Part shown: positions 14,064 to 14,205 of the stretch, piece after piece | Numbering within the stretch: the stretch's first letter is position 1 | Layout of the letters: every line of letters starts with the position of its first letter | From: CAJQQY01 sp964352225 | GTDB lineage: Bacteria; Bacteroidota; Bacteroidia; Chitinophagales; Saprospiraceae | Direction: 5' to 3' | Length of the DNA stretch: 14,205 nucleotides | NCBI GenBank assembly: GCA_964352225.1 | Contig: CAYGRM010000162.1 | Span: 1 to 14,205, forward strand | Notes under the pieces: model-generated | What the model was told of the DNA's origin: nothing | The model's database searches: none | What the model saw: only the letters and a program-made list of their open reading frames with translations | Made by a program: the position numbers and the translations under genes

Positions 14064-14205
14064 TTATTTCGCCGCTAATTCTTTTACTTTTTCAAATAAA
14101 ATATTCTCATCACCTGTAGAGTATTATCTTTTGTGGTAAGCAATTTCTCCATATTTAACAAAAATAAAAGTATGAGGTAAACCATTTAATGCACCACGCA
14201 TCACA
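14064..14205 (-). pseudogene. C-terminal end of a thioredoxin-fold protein with an in-frame stop
   Basis: Only the last 47 codons lie in the window, and the gene continues beyond the right edge. The frame reads VMRGALNGLPHTFIFVKYG, EIAYHKR, TAA stop at 14124-14126, then YSTGDENILFEKVKELAAK and a final TAA at 14064-14066. LPHTFIF is the cis-proline strand of TlpA/redoxin-type thioredoxin folds, and KYGEIAYHK(x)GYSTGDE is the following beta-hairpin and helix start, so coding similarity continues in the same frame past the stop. The stop removes the last 19 residues, including the C-terminal helix. A glycine would normally sit at or near the stop. Pseudogene, recent nonsense mutation and sequencing error are all possible; truncation need not abolish function. 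Confidence 0.6.

Overview
The window is AT-rich bacterial chromosome with the marks of a Bacteroidota genome. It has A-rich leaders in place of strong Shine-Dalgarno sites, one good TTTG-N18-TAnnTTTG promoter, short exported beta-barrel and lipoprotein genes, and an M28 peptidase carrying a C-terminal fibronectin-III domain. A Saprospiria-like or related environmental lineage is my guess; the sequence does not settle it. There is no phage, CRISPR, tRNA or complete insertion sequence.

Layout, left to right. An exported M28 metallopeptidase (minus) is divergent from a DUF3089 alpha/beta-hydrolase (plus). A 285-bp gap full of inverted and heptamer repeats follows. Next come two small exported proteins on minus (a beta-barrel and an unknown), then a plus-strand lipoprotein gene with a one-base frame break at its signal peptide, convergent with an unknown exported protein on minus. 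A plus-strand run then carries two short-chain dehydrogenases, a DUF1801 protein, a CPBP intramembrane protease and an exported amidohydrolase. It ends at a shared terminator facing thrS (minus). A 383-bp gap separates thrS from a divergent pirin gene. Pirin converges on a dodecin gene. At the right edge is the C-terminal end of a thioredoxin-fold gene with an in-frame stop.

The genes are mostly ordinary housekeeping and exported functions: peptide and ester hydrolysis, lipid or carbonyl reduction, threonyl-tRNA charging, flavin storage and redox sensing. I see no defence, secretion or biosynthetic island.

The non-coding part is the most interesting. The thrS/pirin gap holds two inverted pairs of a REP-like palindrome (CGTA-N4-GACTCTCYRAGTC). 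The stem bases differ between the pairs but still pair, and each pair lies 15-21 nt from a start codon. A third inverted pair of unrelated sequence and the same design lies at 2868-2923. Two intergenic arrays have a strict 7-bp period. Two genes (4395-5047 and 14064-14205) are broken by single lesions; the first lies on an in-phase A_AAA_AAG slippery heptamer.
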